The notes: a model not told the origin generated them from the sequence alone. A stretch of 64,000 nt of DNA from Mytilus edulis (GCF_963676685.1 NC_092350.1:69752502-69816501); one strand, 5' to 3'. Shown: positions 43,101 through 55,220, numbered from the stretch's first letter. Numbers and translations: made by a program.

Positions 43101-45291
43101 AATCCCTATAAAGGAATGATAAATTGATTCACTCTTTGTGGGAAGAAATCCTAGGTGTTCCAGAATTTTTTTATATTGCACCTCTTAGAATTATTTTTTT
43201 GTGTTCATTAAAAGGTGCTTTTTTCGATTATATGCTCGCTCTCGGCACCCTTTAAACTTATTTAAAGTAATATTTGTTTGGACATTTTCTCTAAAACCAA
43301 TGACCATTAGGCTAGCATCCAGTTTAACACGATGAATAAGTTAACATATTACAAAATTTAAGCAAAACAAATAAACCATTTAGATTCAAAATAAAATTGA
43401 GAATGGAAATGGGGAATGTGCCAAAGAGACAACAACCCGACCATAGAAAAAAAACACAACAGCAGAAGGTCACCAACAGGTCTTCAATGTAGCGAGAAAT
43501 TCCCGCACCCGGGGGCGTCCTTCAGCTGGCCCCTAAACAAATATATACTAGTTCAGTGATAATGAACGCCATACTAATTTCCAAATTGTACACAAGAAAC
43601 TAAAATTAAAATAATACAAGACTAACAAAGGCCAGAGGCTCCTGACTTGGGACAGGCGCAAATATGCGGCGGGGTTAAACATGTTTGTGAGATCTCAACC
43701 CTCCCCCTATACCTCTAGCCAATGTAGAAAAGTAAACGCATAACAATACGCGCATTAAAATTCAGTTCAAGAGAAGTCCTAGTCTGATGTCAGAAGATGT
43801 AACCAAAGAAAACAAACAAATTGACAATAATACATAAATAACAACAGATTACTAGCAGTTAACTGACATGCCAGCTCCAGACTTCAATTAAACTGACTGA
43901 AAGATTATGATTTCATCATAAAAGTATGTTGTTATCAATGATTTTTTACTGACAGGAATCATTACGGTATCTCATTCTCGATAGCTTTCAGGGGCTACGT
44001 TCCTTTCGAACCCACTACCAGCAGGTGCTTTAACATTGAGCGGTTGGCTACCCTCATATTCCTCGCCAAGGTTCGGGCGTACACGTAAAAATGACCCAGC
44101 TACGCCACTGTTTTTCGGTGGATACCAAACAGGGGATGTTTATAATCAAGTAAACAGAACAGCCAAAACAAAATACAATTTATCTCACAATGTTTTATAA
44201 CTCCATATTCCTTTTTTCAGGGTTATTGCACGGGATGCGACAAAACTAAAGGAACTTGGGATAAATCTAGTTATAAATCTATCTCCAAATGAAGTGAAAA
44301 CGAACCCATTAATTTATGAACCTTATGACATAAAATACTGTCCACTAAGTTCGGATGATAACGTATACACATGCTTATTGAATATTGTTGAAGATGGTGC
44401 GGACCTGATAGAGGACACAATAAAAGATGGAGGTAAGCTAATCTACTCAGACTTTTTTCCTACTGTGTCGTACACTATTCAGGTACTCTATCAAGTGAGA
44501 GCTATAAATGAAAGTAAAAACCAAGCTAAAAATAGATGCAATTTACTTATCATTCAGGGTATAACGGTATCTGTTTCTCTATATATACACGAGCAAAATT
44601 ATCGACAGCTAGTTAATTGTTTTCTTTATTATTTTAAATAAAATCTAAAAATTAGCATTGGCTGTTCCAGCCCCCCTTTTTTGTGGGGAACATTTGTTGA
44701 TTATATAGGTGACCACAGAAGCATGTCTGTAGGGGGCTCCTATTATGGCAGTCAGTGCCTCCTTTTCTATTTCAAATTTGTGATCATTCATTTTGAGTTA
44801 CATATAAATGAAAAGTCTGGAAAACCAAATTCAGCAAGTTTGCAAAAGTTGTGAACAAAATTAGTACGATGTTATAATCATATTTACCTGTGGAAGATAA
44901 AAGCGGGTGTTAGAAATGGAAAACAAAGGTTTCGTCATCAAAAAATTCTTCCTGGACCCCATTGCCCCCTGATATCAAATAGCGACCCTTTATATTTTAT
45001 AACTAAACAAACTTACACTTTATACGATATTTTTTGTTTCATATACTGTATCTAAGGGGAAAAATACAATACCATTTTATTATTGCAGGTAAAGTCTTGG
45101 TTCACTGTTCAGGCGGAGTCCGAAAATCGCCCGCAATGGCAATTGCCTATCTCATGCTAAAGGAACAGTTGCCTATCTGGAATGCCGTAAAGTGTATCAG
45201 AAGATGTCGTAAAGTGTGTCCTAGCAACGGTCTCATTATGCAATTGTGTATTCTGAATAAAGAAATATTTGACAAAGTTACGCACAAATAG
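40190..45291 (+). CDS. small dual-specificity-phosphatase-like protein with altered P-loop (4 exons)
   Basis: Exons 40190-40192 (ATG only, donor GTGAGT), 41453-41568, 44221-44432 and 45089-45291 give 177 codons plus TAG, with consistent phases (0, 2, 1). Residues 31-39 (VYKNLFVGN) match the first strand of atypical DUSPs. Residues 76-86 carry the acid loop region (DIKYCPLSSDD), and residues 112-125 the P-loop segment GKVLVHCSGGVRKS, followed by the expected helix (PAMAIAYLM) and a later CIRRCRKVCPSNG region. In the usual HCxxGxxRS motif the residue six after Cys is the phosphate-binding Arg; here Cys117 is followed by Lys123 at that place, with Arg122 one position early. The protein may be weakly active, inactive or a substrate binder. 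The one-codon first exon is a prediction; exons 2-4 are secure. Intron 2 holds a minisatellite and a hAT-type element. Confidence 0.8.
41643..41945. repeat. minisatellite, six units of 51-55 bp, in phosphatase intron 2
   Basis: Units start at TGCTTAAGTAATAAAAAGAA at 41643, 41694, 41746, 41801, 41852 and 41903. Length differences come from the G-run (GCCGGGGGGTGG). The units are otherwise almost identical, which indicates recent expansion or a mutable array. Open frames through it on both strands are by-products of the repeat. Confidence 0.92.
42282..44110. mobile_element. hAT-type element, 1.8 kb, 5-bp duplication TTTTT, with nested repeat
   Basis: Left end CATGCCCGTAGCTACG and right end, reversed, CAGTGGCGTAGCTGGG are followed on both sides by ACGT...ACGCCCG. 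TTTTT flanks at 42277-42281 and 44111-44115. No transposase frame. A dispersed repeat is nested at 43391-43920. The homopolymer duplication is weaker evidence than the other 5-bp cases. Confidence 0.62.
43391..43920 (+). repeat. 530-bp dispersed repeat, longer copy
   Basis: First 345 bp nearly identical to 38722-39058. It continues with AATACGCGCATTAAAATTCA, AGTCTGATGTCAGAAGATGT and GACATGCCAGCTCCAGACTT. Located in phosphatase intron 2, inside the element at 42282-44110. Confidence 0.8.
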
Positions 45292-45682
45292 ATAACATAT
45301 ACAATGTATATTGGAAGAAAACATACAAAACATATGGCTGCATTTACATTTTACTTTAGTGCGCATGCAGGCATGCAGTATGGTAAAAAGAACAGTTCAA
45401 TACATTGCCATTGCATACCTAAACGTTTGGAGTTCTTGTTCAAACAAGTCGTTTGGGCAGGTACATATAATATACATGTATGTATTACATGTCTCTAGTT
45501 TGAGAATGTAGAACATAAGATTTTATTCTTATGTATGAATTAGTTGTGCTACTATTTGTATAAGCTACCTCAATTTTATGTGACACTATTTTAATTGGAG
45601 TTTGACCAAAACATACTTGTTGCTTTAAGTATGTAAATAAATAAAAATATGACTCAAACGCATGTGTTTCATAGTATAATAA

Positions 45683-45685
<3 letters not shown>

Positions 45686-45721
<36 letters not shown>
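45686..45721. repeat. AT dinucleotide microsatellite
   Basis: Uninterrupted AT repeats over about 36 bases. Confidence 0.95.
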
Positions 45722-46569
45722 TTAAGAATTATGGTCGATGGTCTTATTATTGATTTATTAGATGTCTATAGGTACAGGAGCAGCTTTTGTAAAATTACTA
45801 CCAACGAACATGTATACAATCATTTGTGTATCAAATGTATGTTTTATAAACAATTGTTAAAGAAATTCATTCCATATTTCCTGAGTGTAATATATGATAG
45901 ACAATTTTAGTTGATTGATTGGTTGGTTGGTTTGTTGGTTATAAAATGTTTGCAATGTATCAAGTGACAAGTTCTTTATATCGAGTGGTTGGAACCGCTG
46001 TATTGGTCGATTTGTTGTTACGTTTAATGGTTGATGGATTGAATTTATAAATATTGACTGTTTTCTAGGTTAAAAATACGCATATTTTATATTGTCTATT
46101 TATTGATTAATGATTTATGTACGTGACGTCCAGTGAAAAATAGTTGACGATTTTTTTTTTACTCGGAGAAATAGGCAAGGTGTTTTCCTCATGAATAAGA
46201 GAAATAGGACGGCGACAACTTCCTCGATTCAATGAATAGGCGAAAATCTAAAATTCAATGCTATTTTCAGATTCACACCAACACGTAAATAACAAATACG
46301 AAAGTTCTGATACGGGTTCGATATAAATTGCAATTAAAAACATACACTACAAATAAATTGTAAAGTCTGATGAGTTTAGAAAAGGGAATACAATGTATAA
46401 AACAAGATTCAATGATATTTCATGACGAGTGTTAAGCCTAGCATGTCCAAATGCAATTTATGATATTCAAACTAAATTTGGTGTTTGCGCATGGCCTGGG
46501 AGAGATAGATTTTCTCTATTATTTGTAGTTGCCATTTTATGGACTTTCATAAAACATTTTGACCTTTTT

Positions 46570-47620
46570 AGCATTGTTTATAGCCTGGTTGAACGGAATA
46601 TTAGCGTAATACAGTTAAAGCATAATTTTATTTATCTATCATAACATAATAGTAAAGATTACAGGCAAAAAACGGAAAAAAAATTATATAAAAACAAACC
46701 GTCATTCAAGGACATAATTCCTATCAGGAGTTGATTAAGATTTCGACTAAGTGATAACCAAAAGTTCCAAGTGGTGAAGTTATAAAGTCATGCCCACGAA
46801 AAAATAACAGACACCATCACGAGTTGGATGACCAATATGGCATATCAGTTTCACAGACCGACAACGAATATGTTCCGATCATCGTAAACACAACCCCGGT
46901 CTCATTTTCCATCAATGTAAATACCCAATTAGACTTATCATGCGTAGATATTGAACTTAGAGCAACATGACTGGAACTACATGTAGAGAAAGATCAGTTT
47001 ATTCTTCCGGAGAACCTGCGATCACCCCGGTTTTAGTGGGTGTTAGTGGTGCTCATTCTTTAGATTCATCGATTCTGCGTTTTGTGTGCTGCTGTAATGA
47101 GACTGATGTGGTGTGATTGCCAATGAGACAACTATCATAAAAAGTTTAAATAAAGTAAAATGAGCAACTATGTGCAAATGTACGGGCTTCATCAATGAGA
47201 AAAACCCTTACCTTAATGTATTGCTATAAAGATCCCGACAGAAAATAAAATTAATTTGGAACAATTCAATTTAGAAATCTTAGTTTATTTTCGACTTGAT
47301 ATCGATCACTACTCTTCTTTTTTTTAGCCTTGCTGAACAGATGATTAGCTCAAAACAGTGAAAGCATAATTTTCTTTATCCATCATATCATAATACAATT
47401 ATTAAGATAACGTACAAGCCATCATATTACAATTATTAAAATATCAGACAAAAAAAATGAGAAAATTTTTGAAAAAAAACGTAATTCAAGACTCAATTCG
47501 ACAATGTGTTAACCAATAGTTCCAAATGGTGAAGTTAAAGTCATGCCTACAAAAAAATTACGAAGATCATAATGAGTTGGATGACCGTTATGGAGTATCT
47601 GTTTCACAGATGACGAACAC
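46570..47620. repeat. diverged duplicate segments of about 300 bp
   Basis: About 46570-46880 and 47330-47620 share ordered motifs: TAGCCT-G-TGAAC, AAAGCATAATTTT-TTTAT, AACCAA-AGTTCCAA-TGGTGA, AAAGTCATGCC-AC-AAAAAA, GAGTTGGATGACC-TATGG and TTTCACAGA. Direct repeats, no target duplication seen. Confidence 0.65.
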
Positions 47621-47778
47621 CATGAACACTGAATATGCAAAACACAGAACAGCGCTAAGATAACTCGAAAGGCAGGATTTAAACGTGCATGCTTCGATGG
47701 TCTTAGCCAGAGTGTAATTATGTCTCCATTCATTGAAAAATCGCAGATCTCAGAAAGAAAAAAATCCGAACAGATCTT

Positions 47779-48222
47779 AGAATCATATTCAAAACAGTGT
47801 GGCTGTGGACATTGATTGACGACCTAAATTATCCCATTGACTAGGACAGATTAGGTGAACGTTTGTCTGTAACGACCACTGCTCACTACTTGCTTATTAT
47901 AGAATTTAAACTGTGGGATCACCAAAGGTTCTTAAAGTTTTTAATATTAAAATAATTCGAAAAATTAACCAGAAATAACCTTTATGTTTTGATTTATATT
48001 ATTGATATAAATCAAAACATCGTGTTATTCCTGATTAGCTTTTCGAATTACTTTATTCAGGCATTGAGAACCTTTGGTGACCCCACAGTTTAAGTGTCTT
48101 TAACAAGTACACAGTGAGCAGTGGTCGTTACAGACAAACGTTCACATAATCTGTCCCAGTCAATGGGATAATTTAGGTCGTCAATCAATAGTCACAGCCA
48201 CACTGTTTTGAATATGATTCTA
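47779..48222. mobile_element. 444-bp foldback palindrome
   Basis: The arms start AGAATCATATTCAAAACAGT at 47779 and mirror it, ending at 48222. Pairing is good along about 215 bp per arm (for example ACGTTTGTCTGTAACGACCA near the middle of each arm), and the centre near 48002 is AT-rich (TTTATATTATTGATATAAA), leaving almost no loop. No transposase; likely a foldback MITE or an inverted duplication. Target duplication not clear. Confidence 0.85.
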
Positions 48223-49121
48223 TTTAAATTATTGATATCAGAGGTATCTTTTTTTGAGATACCAGATCAATCGCCAACCATTCTAACATTTGCAAAGAAA
48301 GAAAAATGGATATGAAAATTTCACAAGATAATGAATGTAAGCATTGTCATTCAGATAAATCGCCAATAAAATTGTGTTCAGTACAAAACATTATGGACCC
48401 TTAACTTAAATATTCCAATTTATTATTCTATTTTAGATCAAAACTACCGTAAACTGTATGTAAGGACATAGTTAATTATATTGGCTTCATTAGCTGGTAA
48501 AGTTAAGATAACGCCTTAATTCCTCCTGAGAATCTGAGACTGTTTTAACACAGTAGTCTCAGCTTCCTCATATTATAAATAAAACTTTTAAGGACCCGTC
48601 AGCTGAGTGTCCGATTGAGGGCTCTTTTTCTTGTTATTTAAGGAGATTATGTTTCATATTTCTTTTTGATTATAAATCTAATGAAAAAGATCTTAAATAA
48701 ACGAAAAGTGCAAAACTCGTCAGCAATTAAGTACCCTCTTGGTAAATAGTCAGTTTACTGAGTAAAACTTTATACCGTGAATGCCAATCGGTTATATGAC
48801 AGTCTTCACTATACCTACACAATAATTTATATTTTATTTGCGATCTTGTTTTTATAGGGGGAAATGTGGTCCATCTTTAGAATAAAGGTGTATAAAACAT
48901 GTAAAAGGCATATAAAAACACACTGTAATATTTGGTGTCTAATCAATGTTATTCTTTTCCGGAAATTTTTCAACCTTTTATCCGAGAACGGATAAAGTAT
49001 TAAAAATGAAAAAGTTATGTCATTGAAACGTTTTATTAATCGCAATCTATCACTCTTTGTTTAGAATAATTTTTGACATTGTACAAATGTTTTGCTGGAG
49101 ATTTTGACACATCAACACTCC

Positions 49122-49341
49122 GAAAAAAAAATGACAGATAACAGGAACAACCGGAATGGTAATAGTTATCTGCGTCTCTGTCTGTATCTGTATGGTTACG
49201 TCGTAGCTACCAATTCTGGCTTTAATACAACGGGGTGAAGGCGCCGTCGATTTACTGACGTCTCGTGAGAGCAGCTTTAAAGCTCTCAACGCTCGTTTCG
49301 CGCACAATAGTGTACCCATAGTTATCTGCGTCATTTTTTTT
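49122..49341. mobile_element. GC-richer MITE-like element
   Basis: Ends AAAAAATGACAGATAAC and, reversed, AAAAAATGACGCAGATAACT are similar inverted repeats. The interior (CGTCGTAGCTACCAATTCTG, GGCGCCGTCGATTTACTGAC) is more GC-rich than its surroundings. No gene is recognised. Confidence 0.5.
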
Positions 49342-49431
49342 ATTTCGTTTCTTCAATCAAAACATTGTGACTTGGATTGAGAGTTGTCTTATTGTCATTC
49401 ATACCACATCTTCCTATATCATGTACATGTA

Positions 49432-49490
49432 TGCTGAGACTACTATAGCATTTGTATCACACAGTGTTATAGTAGTCTCAGATGTATGTA
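49432..49490. repeat. hairpin with 15-bp arms
   Basis: CTGAGACTACTATAGCA and TGTTATAGTAGTCTCAG face each other. A related but shorter pair (GAGACTG...CAGTAGTCTC) lies at about 48534-48562. Possibly ends of a small element. Confidence 0.6.
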
Positions 49491-49818
49491 TCCAGATCAT
49501 GTTTGCATGAAAGTGTTAAAGCCTGATATGTCATAATTGTCTATAACCCTTACTCTAAGAGGGCGGTTAAGAGTTATTTCGTACAACGTTTTCCGCCTTT
49601 TTATTTGTGTTTTGATGTTTTATTTCCCGTTTACTCATGTTTGGTTTCGTGTGCGTGCTAATGTTCCCCCAATACACCATATCACTATTCCTGGCTGGCC
49701 CTTAGAATCTGTACTACTTAAACTATTGACGTCACACAACAATCACTTTTCCATTGTGGAGTCGGATATTTTGTATTATGGCGTCAAAATTTTACAGGAA
49801 CCTGTGTGATGACATGTA

Positions 49819-52800
49819 ATGGCGGACAAAACAAATACATGTAACTACATGTATAAGATCTATAAGGTGTATTCATATCATACTATTATGACCATTACAT
49901 TTGGGACCCATTGAAGAAAAATATAATTACAGAATAACTAATCGAAGAATTCAAGTGGAGAAAAATATTCAACAGGTGACTGAACAACTGTAATTCACAA
50001 ATGAGTGTAGCGCATGAGTTAATTATCAATGTTGTTCCGTCAAGAGTTGAATATTTTTCCGATATTTGAATTCTTTTATTAGTTAAATAGATACACATGT
50101 AACTCTATAGCATGTACCAGGTCATTACAGATAATACCTTTCTGAATTTACAAAAAATGATCATGTACTCATCAAAGTGAGAGGGTTAGCGCTATAAAAC
50201 CAGGTTTAATCCACCATTTTCTACATTTTCTACATTTAAAAATGCCTGTACCAAGTCAGAAATATGACAGTTCTTGTACATTCGGTTTTGATGCGTTTTG
50301 TCATTTGATTTTGCAATGTGATTATCATGATTATGGACTTTTCAAATTGATTTTCCTCTATAGCTAAGTTTTGTATTTTTGTGATTTTACTTTTTGCATA
50401 TGGTTTCTTCATTCAGATGATTCTAAAATTTGTACAAGCTTTTAGAAATGTATATACTTGCACTATGTATAAAATGATGTACATGTATGTTTATTATGGT
50501 TTTATTTCTAAATTTTTAATTTCTCTTTGATAACTAGATTTAAGGAAATTTTGATATCTTTCTTAAATCATGTAAATAGTATTATTAATATAGCTTAACA
50601 AATGCTTGGAAAGTAAATTTAATATGTATTTCAGGCAATCAATTTTTATAAATTTCCTTTGTATTTTACTACAGTTACTCATATAAAATGGTAGTATACA
50701 AAAAAATGAGTTAACTCTCCTAATAAATATATAAGTCTAGACATTGCTAGAGTGCCTGCCAAGAAATAAATATATTTCAAAAAGTATTTCTACATGTACA
50801 AATGTAGGTATACCCTTGATTAATAATGGGGTAGAATGGAATACATACATTCATGTAGATTTAGAAACCATTTTAACTAGGCCATAAAAAAGAATAGGTG
50901 TGTTTGCCCTAACCCTACCTACATGTACCCAGAAAATAGCTGCCTTCTCATAATCTTTTATTGTCCTGATGTGAAAATATTTTTTCATTCTGATAGCCAT
51001 GAAGAATTATAAACATCTGATAAATTCTCTTTTCCAAAAAAAAAAGAAAATGCCTACCTACATGTTTGGGTAGGGTTTGGGCAAACCAAAATAATTGTGG
51101 CCCTAGGCAATGACATGTAATTTTTTTTAAATTGACCATATACTTTTACATTTCAGGATTGTCTAGATCAGAAGAAATGCTTGATTCTGAAAACCAAAGA
51201 CGAGTTGATGGATTATCAGACAAAGTATCAAGACTGAAATCAGTATGTGCTAACCTGACTTAATACAGAATACTGTAAATTCAGAAATTATTGCAATGTT
51301 TTCATTATTGCGAAAAATTGGACAGTGTTATACATGTACATGTTATAATTGCAATAATTCAAACTTCAAATTCAAATTTCTGAATTTACTGTAACTTGTG
51401 CAAGGTGCATGAATCTAATATCTGTTCTAAAATATCATATTTTTGTCATTGTTGAAGATAGCTTTACAATTGAAGTTTAACCTTCCTCACTCCAAATAAT
51501 TGTAGTTGAATCAACTAAATTCAATTCTTTATAAAATGTAATATTTAATTTCGCTTCCCACTGATAAATTTAAGCAATTTGTACCCATCAGTGCATACAA
51601 GCACTTAATTATTGAATGAAACTGATAATATATATAGCAAGCAAGTAAAGCAAAACTGGAAGATTATATGCATAACATGATAAAAAAATATGTTTTTCAA
51701 ACAGAGGAGTTGTAGGCCCTCTAATCTGTTACTGATTCAATTTTTATATACCGGTAGTTCTCTTTCATAATTTTACTATTTTCAGCTTGCGTTTGATATA
51801 GAAACAGAATCAAAAGACTCTAACAGATACTTGGATGACATGGTAGGTTCTAAATCTTCTGGGGCGGATCCAGCCATTTTAAAAAAATGCTACAACTGCT
51901 GGAACCCCAAATCTGGATCTCCAACTAATCTTCTTGTTTTCTCACAATTTTTATCATGTTGATTAAAAACGTCATTTTGTCTTTTGCTGTTAAAATAAAA
52001 ATAAGAAGATGGGATATGATTGCCAATGAGACAACTCTCCTACAGAGACAAAATGACATGGAAGTGTACGGCCTTCAACAATGAGCAAAACCCACAATAC
52101 CACATAGCAAGCAATAGACTGGCATTGTTTTCTCTAGTAGAAAGATGATAAATTTCCATAATCTAAAACCATGTTGTTATATCTTTTATTTTCTTACTAG
52201 TATTTTGTTTTAGAATTTTTCATCATTGAACCACTACTAGCATATTGGTATGCAGTTATATTAGCCTTGCTCATTTCCTAACAGATTATTTAGCCCTGCA
52301 CCTTCAGTCATGATTTATTGACTTTAGATGTCTTGCATAGACTACATGTTAAAAGTATTGCAGCCATTTTGATATCAACAATTGCATTTTACTACATATA
52401 TGTATCAAAATTACATTTTAAAAGGCAAGACATATATCTGTGTCAACAATTTATTGCATAAATATTTGTTGCATATTTTATTTTTACCAAGTTTAATATT
52501 GGTTAAGCCTAACCATGTGCTTATCAACCTTCTGTTGTCCTATCAATGTGAGGCCAAATAAAAAAGTATGTGTGGTTCAAGTTGCATCTAAAAAAAAGTT
52601 AGGGTAGGTAGGCATGGTAGGTAGGGATTTTTTTTTTATTTTATGTTTTTTTTTTACATTGAATCTATGGGAGCAACATTCTGACTTTAACAGTGCTTAA
52701 TGAAAAATGACAATAAAATCTTTAGGGTAGGCTATTTTTAAGCAGAAAAAGTAGGGAAGGTATGGTTACTGGAACCACACATATATTTTTATTTGGCCTG

Positions 52801-53715
52801 AATATCTCTTTAGTATCTTCTGCCCTTTTTGTGAAAGATTTATTTTGCTCATGCCATATCTTTTGCTATATACACGATACCATATAGTGGGTTATTTACG
52901 CAGGTGTAAAATTTGGCAATTTTCAATGAATAAGGTATACTAAATATTTTGGCGGTTATTATTTTGGCAGATTCAAAACTTTTATCAATACATTTGCATG
53001 TGCATTTTTAAAATCGGCTGAAAATTTTTTGGAGATTTTGTTCTATCCTCGAAATTACATCCCGCAAAAAATCACCCGCTATACAGTATAAATATATACT
53101 TTGCAAGAGACAAATTTAAATAAAATTTAAAAACTTGTTTCAGATTGACTACTACAATGTAATATATGTCAACTTGTACTGTTCAATTGTTATAATTTTA
53201 AATAATAAATACTGTTTAAGGTGGTACCAAACACCTTGACTAAAATTCATTTTGGCTCGTTTAATTTTCATAAAACTAAATGTCAAAATATTTACTTCAT
53301 AAAATTACCTTTTGACAAAAATAAATAAATTTCAAAAAACTTGAACCTGGCGCTCTCTCAGAAAAATTTTATTGACATTTAGCAGTTTGACAAACACTAA
53401 TTTTGATAATTGAGCAGCTTAATATTTCCTTAACAGTACAATTTGATTAAAATGGTTAGCTTATTTTACAGAGTTATTTCCCTGAAGTGTTATGTACCAC
53501 TTTAAACTAAAAAAATGTTAATAACTGATAATGATTTTACATTGCAGGGTAATGACTTTGAGAGTACACATGGATTATTAGGAGGAACAGTTAATAGACT
53601 TTCTCATATGGTGTCCGCCAACAAGGGAAACAGGAAGTTAATGTGTTATATGATTATAGGACTTGTGCTGTTGTTTTTCTTGGCATATTATCTCATTACA
53701 AAAGTGACTAGTTGA
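49819..53715 (+). CDS. BET1L: BET1-like Golgi SNARE (GS15)
   Basis: Tail-anchored Qc-SNARE of ER-Golgi and intra-Golgi membrane fusion. Secure exons: 51157-51242 (acceptor TTTCAG, donor GTATGT), 51786-51842 (19 codons) and 53548-53715 (55 codons plus TGA). They encode EEMLDSENQRRVDGLSDKVS, then RLKSLAFDIETESKDSNRYL, then a second heptad region, then the membrane anchor MIIGLVLLFFLAYYLI before a short KVTS tail. Family hallmarks recognised are the ENxR start of the SNARE helix, KSLA-DI, NRYLD-M, the DF central region and the NRKLMC pre-anchor. About 110 residues in total, matching the family. The first exon is uncertain: ATG GCG GAC at 49819 matches the family's MAD start, but joining its first GT donor (after 22 nt) to 51157 would create a stop, so another donor, another acceptor or another first exon must be used. 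Confidence 0.85.
50190..50400 (+). repeat. dispersed repeat fragment in BET1L intron 1
   Basis: CAGGTTTAATCCACCATTTTC, AATGCCTGTACCAAGTCAG and TTTTGTCATTTGATTTTGCA match, in order, the right part of the repeat at 27130-28040, and an inverted copy lies near 61590-61795. Confidence 0.55.
50880..51102. mobile_element. MITE with GGCC termini, CTA duplication, in BET1L intron 1
   Basis: Inverted copy of the family at 567-811 (shared AAACCCTACC, GGGTTTGGGCAAACCAAA). CTA flanks at 50877-50879 and 51103-51105. It ends 55 bp before the BET1L exon at 51157. Confidence 0.75.
52003..52110 (+). repeat. dispersed repeat fragment in BET1L intron 3
   Basis: ATGATTGCCAATGAGACAAC, ACAGAGACAAAATGACATGG and GGCCTTCAACAATGAGCAAA match the left part of 14940-15345. 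Truncated copy. Confidence 0.65.
52552..52798. mobile_element. MITE with GGCC termini, TGA duplication, in BET1L intron 3
   Basis: Ends GGCCAAATAAAAAAGTATGT and, reversed, GGCCAAATAAAAATATATGT, then the shared inner GTGGTTC. TGA at 52549-52551 and 52799-52801. Confidence 0.8.
53220..53501. mobile_element. MITE with TTAA flanks, ending just before the last BET1L exon
   Basis: Ends GGTGGTACCAAACAC and, reversed, AGTGGTACATAACAC. TTAA at 53216-53219 and 53502-53505. Its right end is 46 bp upstream of the exon at 53548, so it lies next to or within the likely branch-point region. Confidence 0.75.
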
Positions 53716-54640
53716 GAAATTTTGTTTATATTGTTTTGCAATGAGTTTTAAAATTCCACTGAATGTTGATTATTTAATAACACCTCTGCAGTTTCTCCCT
53801 GTAATCTGTAGGATTTCTTGTCTGTAGATATTTGACAGAGGCCATACAAGCTTGACTTCTATCATGGAGTGGCTCATGTGATTTATTTTGACAATAGAGA
53901 ATCATTCTATGTAATGTTCTTTCATGTGGAGCATCTGAAAATTTGAGATGTTTTATGTACAGCTCGTGAGGGAATTTATTTGGATGGTGGGTATGGGTAC
54001 ATGGGTATATATTGGAAAAAGCTCTAGTATGATATCCCCATTGTTCATCCTGTGTTGAGGATACACTCCTTTTATCAATCATAAGAGTTGACACATAAAA
54101 CGTCTTTAAAAAATATTCAAGCTTTTGTTAAGATGTGCTCCAAAATTTAAATGTTAATTTTTTTACCTCAGGAAGGGGCTTGATCAGGAAAAATTGTCAA
54201 AATTCACATTAACTGTAGTGTAGTTGTTCATTAATTTTGATAAAGAACATTCAATGGTATTTTTAAATGCTGTGTAATTAATTAATATTTATTGTGCATT
54301 ATTGTTATGTAAATGGGGTAATCTTTTTTAAAGATTCATGCATTTTCTTCAGTGCAGGACACTGTTGATATCAATCTGATTTCGATAAAATCATGTGTAT
54401 GGACTCCCTAGGTTGGTTCCCTCCATGCAATATTCATTATGCTTCGGAATATACAAATGTTTGTTATTAGGAAGAATTTCAATAACAGACTGGTACCAGT
54501 CTAGCACTTCCCTTACTAAGCTTTGACATTTCAATCTGTTTACCAATGAAATAATATTTGAAGATTTACTGTGTACCATTACAATGAAACTGGAGGAATC
54601 AGAAACAAAGAGGATACCAGACTATTGTCAGATCCTTTAA

Positions 54641-54868
54641 AGGGAACAACCATTTAATTGCAAGGGGGGTTGATTTTTTTCCTAAAACAATTATTCTGAT
54701 CCCCAATTTGATGAAAAAAATATATTATTGTCAAGCAGATGACAAAATAAGAACATTCTGAATCCAAAATTTCCCCATAACTTATAGTGTTAAATATTGA
54801 AAAAATAACAATTTTATAGCATTGAAGAACTAAAAAGCAACCCCCTTGAAATTAAATGGTTTCTCCCT
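54641..54868. mobile_element. MITE with GGGA-AACCATTTAATT ends
   Basis: Ends AGGGAACAACCATTTAATTG and, reversed, AGGGAGAAACCATTTAATTT, both followed by AAGGGGG and TTG. Flanks are AT-rich without an unambiguous duplication. Related in its body to 7822-8098 and in its termini to the GGGAGCTACC family. Confidence 0.7.
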
Positions 54869-55220
54869 AAGTTAAACATTGTCACATGTACATGATCAGC
54901 ATTACAATCAGGTTGTTGTCTCATTGTTGGGGTGCACAAGAAGCTTCTGTATGCCAGAATAAATCAAGATGGGGTGAATAATAAATTATTAATAATATTG
55001 TTACATATACAAATGTAATGTTTATGTTTTTTGTTCAAAATTTACAAACCCTTATCATGGTTAAGCATAAAAAGCAATTGAATATTATATTGTGTCTTTT
55101 ATTTATTATTGTGCTTGGGGTGCTGATATATTGATGGGATATTCAAACCTCCTTTTATTCATTACTACTACAGTACTGTTACTTTCAACTCAGAAAGTAT
55201 AGTAAGAATTTAATATTTCA

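Larger units (their letters stand above)
45292..49121. other. intergenic between the phosphatase and BET1L
   Basis: Holds a possible polyadenylation signal for the phosphatase gene near 45633-45645 (AATAAATAAAA), an AT microsatellite at 45686-45721, two diverged copies of a roughly 300-bp segment and a large palindrome. No exon is supported; the small frame at 46429-46644 has no recognisable features. Confidence 0.6.
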
